The position numbers and the translations under genes were made by a program. Positions 12,204-14,380 of a stretch of 14,380 bases of DNA are shown piece by piece. Location of the stretch: assembly GCA_045226335.1 (NCBI GenBank), contig JBGVCH010000047.1, positions 1 to 14,380 of the forward strand, written 5' to 3'. Positions within the stretch are counted from its first letter, which is position 1. The number at the start of each line of letters is the position of its first letter. The notes under the pieces were generated by a model. The model searched no databases, was not told the origin of the DNA, and saw only the letters and a list, made by a program, of their open reading frames with translations. Origin of the DNA: RUG11272 sp045226335 (GTDB lineage Bacteria; Bacillota; Clostridia; Christensenellales; Aristaeellaceae).

Positions 12204-14030
12204 TCAGGGGTTTCGTCTATCATTCTGCGCGGACTCCGCTGATTCCTGCTTTTGCGCGGCGGATTGTTCATCCATGGCGGCGGCCAGCCGCTCCACGTGG
12301 CGCCGGGCGAAGTTCGCGGCGGCCTCCGCCTCCTCCTGGGTCTGGGGGCGGTCGCCCATAAGGCCCACGAACTGACTGACCTTCAGCCCCAGGGCCTCCT
12401 GCATGGAGGCGTCGGAGCCCGCCGGGGACACCAGGTAGTAGCAGAGCAGGCTGTCCTCCTGGCCGATGCGGTGGGCCCGGTCCTCCGCCTGGGAGTGGAT
12501 CGCGGGGCTCCAGTCCAGCTCACCGAACACCACGCAGGTGGCCCGCTGCAGGTTCAGGCCAGAGGCCGCCCGCAGGCTGATGCACAGCAGGTCCGTCTTC
12601 CCGGTCATGAAGCGTTCCACGGCCTTCTCCTTCGCGGCCACGGTCTCCCGGCCGGTGATGAAGCCCGGGCGGAAGGCCTTCAGCTCCTCCCGGTAGATGT
12701 CCATCACGCCGTGGTGGTGGGCGAAGAGCAGCACCTGTTCTCCGCCCTCCAGCAGGGCCCGGACAAACTGGCATACAAAGGGCGCCTTGGCGATGCCGGT
12801 GGCCTGCCGGGCCCGCTGGCTGATGGCCTCCTCCAGCATGTTCCGCTCCTGCCGCGTGAGGGAGGCGTCGGACTTCCACTTCAGGATCTGCGGGATCACC
12901 GGGGCCATCAGCTTCGCGTAGACCCGGTCGTTCCAGTCCAGCTCCTGCACCAGGCGGCGCTTGGGGGGCAGCTCCTTCAGGACGTCCGCCTTGGTGCGGC
13001 GGAGCATCAGCCCTTCCCGGCGGAGGTAGTCCCCCAGCAGGTCGGGCTTGGCCACGATGGCGCTGCCGTAGCCGTAGCACCACTCCCGGGAGAAGCTCTC
13101 CCAGTCGCCGAGAAAGTGAAAATCGAGGATGTTGATGACGTTCCAGATCTCGCCGCCGCGGTTGTAGATGGGGGTGCCGGAGAGGCCGTAGACCGTCTCA
13201 CAGTGCTCCGCCAGCAGGGAGGCCGCGCTGTATTTCTCCGTGCCGGACCGCCGCAGCTCCTGCACCTCGTCGAAGACCACGCAGCGCACGGGCAGCTCCG
13301 GCAGAACGTCCTTCCAGCCCCGGAGCAGCAGGTAGTGCATGATGTACAGGTCGGCCTCCGGCAGGTCGTAGGGCTTGAGGCCGGTGATGATGTGGATCCG
13401 GGGTTTTTCTCCCTTCAGCCGGAGAAACCGCCGGGCCTCCTCCTGCCAGTTCAGGGTCAGGTGGGGCGGCGGGATGATCAGCGCCGGGAAGAGCCGCTGG
13501 GCCGCCAGCGCCGCCAGGGCCTGCACGGTCTTGCCCAGGCCCATCTCGTCCGCCAGCAGGCAGCGGTCGTGCTGCAGCAGGAAGGCCAGGCCCTCCCGCT
13601 GGAATTCCATCAGCCGGCCCGAAAAGCTGCCCTCCGGCGGGTCGGCCTTGGCGGGCATGCGGGCAGCGCGCTCCTGACGGATAGCTGCTTTTCGGGCCTC
13701 CGCCACGGCCTTGTCCCAGAGGGGCAGGTCCGCCAGCTTCACCGTCAGCGGAAAGCGCAGCATCAGCCAGCACAGGTCCGCCACGGCCCGCCGGTGACCC
13801 GTGAACCGGGCTTCTCCGCGCCGGCTCCCCGCGCTGCCCGGGAACAGCCGCTTGCACATCTCCGTCACCGACGGGTCGCCCTTCACCACCCAGCACTTGC
13901 TGCGCCGGTTCCAGCTCAGCGTGCCGTAGGTGCGTGCGCCCGGCGGCGGATCCTGCGGCCGCAGGTAGAGGGGAAGAAGACTGCTTTCTTCCTCCTCGCC
14001 CTGCAGGGGTTCTTCATTCCAGTCTTGCAT
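12204..14030 (-). CDS. SNF2-family (Swi2/Snf2) DNA-dependent ATPase/helicase
   Basis: A 608-residue superfamily-2 ATPase. The N-terminal 135 residues are a family-specific region (YGTLSWNRRSKCWVVKGDP at 35-53, and TGHRRAVADLCWLMLRFPL at 77-95). The helicase core follows: FQREGLAFLL (143-152), Walker A in DEMGLGKT (161-168), PPPHLTLNWQEE (187-198), Walker B DEVQ (254-257, in place of the usual DEAH/DEAQ), GLSGTPIYN (282-290), and in the second RecA domain SLRAASGLNLQ (485-495) and QAEDRAHRIGQ (514-524) with the arginine fingers. The domain resembles SMARCAL1-like annealing/remodelling helicases, so a role in DNA repair or fork remodelling is possible but not shown. The last 30 residues are low-complexity Gln/Ala/Glu. 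The ATG at 14030 has only a weak AAAGAAAG upstream; a TTG at 14132 is in frame but has no ribosome-binding site. Confidence 0.9.
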   Translation of the reverse strand: MQDWNEEPLQGEEEESSLLPLYLRPQDPPPGARTYGTLSWNRRSKCWVVKGDPSVTEMCKRLFPGSAGSRRGEARFTGHRRAVADLCWLMLRFPLTVKLADLPLWDKAVAEARKAAIRQERAARMPAKADPPEGSFSGRLMEFQREGLAFLLQHDRCLLADEMGLGKTVQALAALAAQRLFPALIIPPPHLTLNWQEEARRFLRLKGEKPRIHIITGLKPYDLPEADLYIMHYLLLRGWKDVLPELPVRCVVFDEVQELRRSGTEKYSAASLLAEHCETVYGLSGTPIYNRGGEIWNVINILDFHFLGDWESFSREWCYGYGSAIVAKPDLLGDYLRREGLMLRRTKADVLKELPPKRRLVQELDWNDRVYAKLMAPVIPQILKWKSDASLTRQERNMLEEAISQRARQATGIAKAPFVCQFVRALLEGGEQVLLFAHHHGVMDIYREELKAFRPGFITGRETVAAKEKAVERFMTGKTDLLCISLRAASGLNLQRATCVVFGELDWSPAIHSQAEDRAHRIGQEDSLLCYYLVSPAGSDASMQEALGLKVSQFVGLMGDRPQTQEEAEAAANFARRHVERLAAAMDEQSAAQKQESAESAQNDRRNP

Positions 14031-14034
14031 GGTG

Positions 14035-14139
14035 TTACTTTCTTTGGTTTTGACGTGATTGTCCCGACAGAATTTGGTGGCGAAGGGGGATTTCCCGCAG
14101 TTCCCGGCTCCCGTTGTCACGCTTTTCCGCAAAGGTCAT
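14035..14139 (-). CDS. Doubtful 34-codon ORF between repeat protein and SNF2 gene
   Basis: An ATG at 14139 overlaps the stop of the Cys-rich repeat protein in the ATGA manner and opens a 34-residue frame (begins MTFAEKRDNGSRELREIPLR, rich in Arg/Gln) that ends in TAA 4 nt before the SNF2 start. Position between two genes with a 4-nt overlap and a tight downstream junction would suit a translational bridge. There is no clear ribosome-binding site and no recognisable family, so it may be chance. Nothing else is seen in this 105-nt stretch. Confidence 0.2.
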   Translation of the reverse strand: MTFAEKRDNGSRELREIPLRHQILSGQSRQNQRK

Positions 14140-14378
14140 CTGGAACCCGTCTCTTCACCTGTCAGCGGCTCGCCCTCCGTCAGCCCGCAGCGGGCGCAGG
14201 TCTTCGGCGCGGTTTTCGTCGCATCGACCCATTTGTGGCCCAGGGCGCTGCCCTGGGTGATGCCGCAGCGCTTGCAGGTCATGGGTTCGGTGCAGGTGGC
14301 GGGCTTCCAGTTGTGGCCCAGGGCGCTGCCCTCCGCCTTGCCGCAGTTCTCGCAGATCCTGGGCTCGGTGCAGGTGGC
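14136..14378 (-). CDS. C-terminal end of a protein with 26-residue Cys/His zinc-ribbon-like repeats
   Basis: The last 80 residues of a protein entering from the right edge. Two full units follow the pattern TCTEPxxCxxCGxxxGSALGHxWxPA (residues 2-27 and 28-53), with a shortened final unit TAPKTCARCGLTEGEPL; each unit offers three Cys and one His, suited to binding zinc. The last ten residues (TGEETGSR) are hydrophilic. Repeats of this kind occur in many copies in Clostridia, often in long multi-domain or membrane proteins; the function is not known. The rest of the protein, including any catalytic or membrane domain, lies outside the window. It ends 105 nt before the SNF2 gene. Confidence 0.85.
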   Translation of the reverse strand, partial: ATCTEPRICENCGKAEGSALGHNWKPATCTEPMTCKRCGITQGSALGHKWVDATKTAPKTCARCGLTEGEPLTGEETGSR

Positions 14379-14380
14379 GC
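14233..14380. repeat. 78-bp direct repeat encoding the zinc-ribbon units
   Basis: A 22-bp stretch starting TTGTGGCCCAGGGCGCTGCC on the plus strand occurs at 14233 and again at 14311, exactly 78 bp apart, corresponding to the 26-residue protein unit. The DNA between copies is more diverged (for example CTGGGTGAT versus CTCCGCCTT), so the conserved part encodes GSALGH. The repeat array continues to the window edge. Confidence 0.8.

Noticed and set aside
1..14380. CRISPR array, insertion sequence, tRNA or rRNA genes
   Set aside because: No spaced repeat array, transposase, terminal inverted repeat pair or tRNA/rRNA-like sequence was seen; the only repeats are the 12-bp and 78-bp tandem units described.

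Overview
The window is GC-rich bacterial chromosome (roughly two-thirds G+C by eye) with every convincing gene on the minus strand, so transcription runs from high to low coordinates. Consensus -35/-10 promoters with 17-nt spacers, strong AGGAGG ribosome-binding sites, a nucleoside kinase with a ThrRS-like N-terminus and a Cys-rich repeat protein of the 'CTEP..C..CG...G.ALGH.W' type suggest a high-GC member of the Clostridia (gut Oscillospirales or a relative). That placement is inference; no marker gene is present.

Layout in transcription order. (1) 14380-14136: C-terminal end of a protein built from 26-residue zinc-ribbon-like repeats, followed by a doubtful 34-codon ORF. (2) 14030-12204: SNF2-family helicase/ATPase, 16 nt ahead of (3) 12187-10538: nucleoside (uridine kinase-like) kinase with degenerate TGS/SAD domains. 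(4) A promoter at 10500-10528 starts a long operon of membrane genes (10406-697): MrpE, MrpF, MrpG, an MbhD-like DUF4040 protein, a fused MbhE-MrpB protein, MrpC, and then four large NuoL/M/N-MrpD-type antiporter-like subunits in tandem. (5) A consensus promoter at 639-667 and a structured leader precede the start of ilvB (acetolactate synthase large subunit), which runs off the left edge.

The main point of interest is the ten-gene membrane cluster. Its gene order follows the antiporter half of the archaeal membrane-bound hydrogenase (mbhA-H) and the Mrp antiporter, with MrpA split into separate polypeptides. It carries four antiporter-like subunits, against two in Mrp and three in complex I. 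No hydrogenase, quinone-module, NuoH/MbhM or iron-sulfur subunit is encoded here. All four subunits keep the buried Glu and Lys of the proton/cation path, except that the third has a NuoL-like His/Asn arrangement in TM8. The fourth has a long amphipathic C-terminal extension ending in one TM helix, resembling the NuoL/MrpA lateral brace. A 214-nt non-coding gap with a 12-bp tandem repeat and a large hairpin separates the seven Mrp-like genes from the three extra antiporter genes. The proteins probably form one large cation/proton-translocating membrane complex. Whether it works alone as an antiporter or docks to a redox module encoded elsewhere cannot be told from this window.
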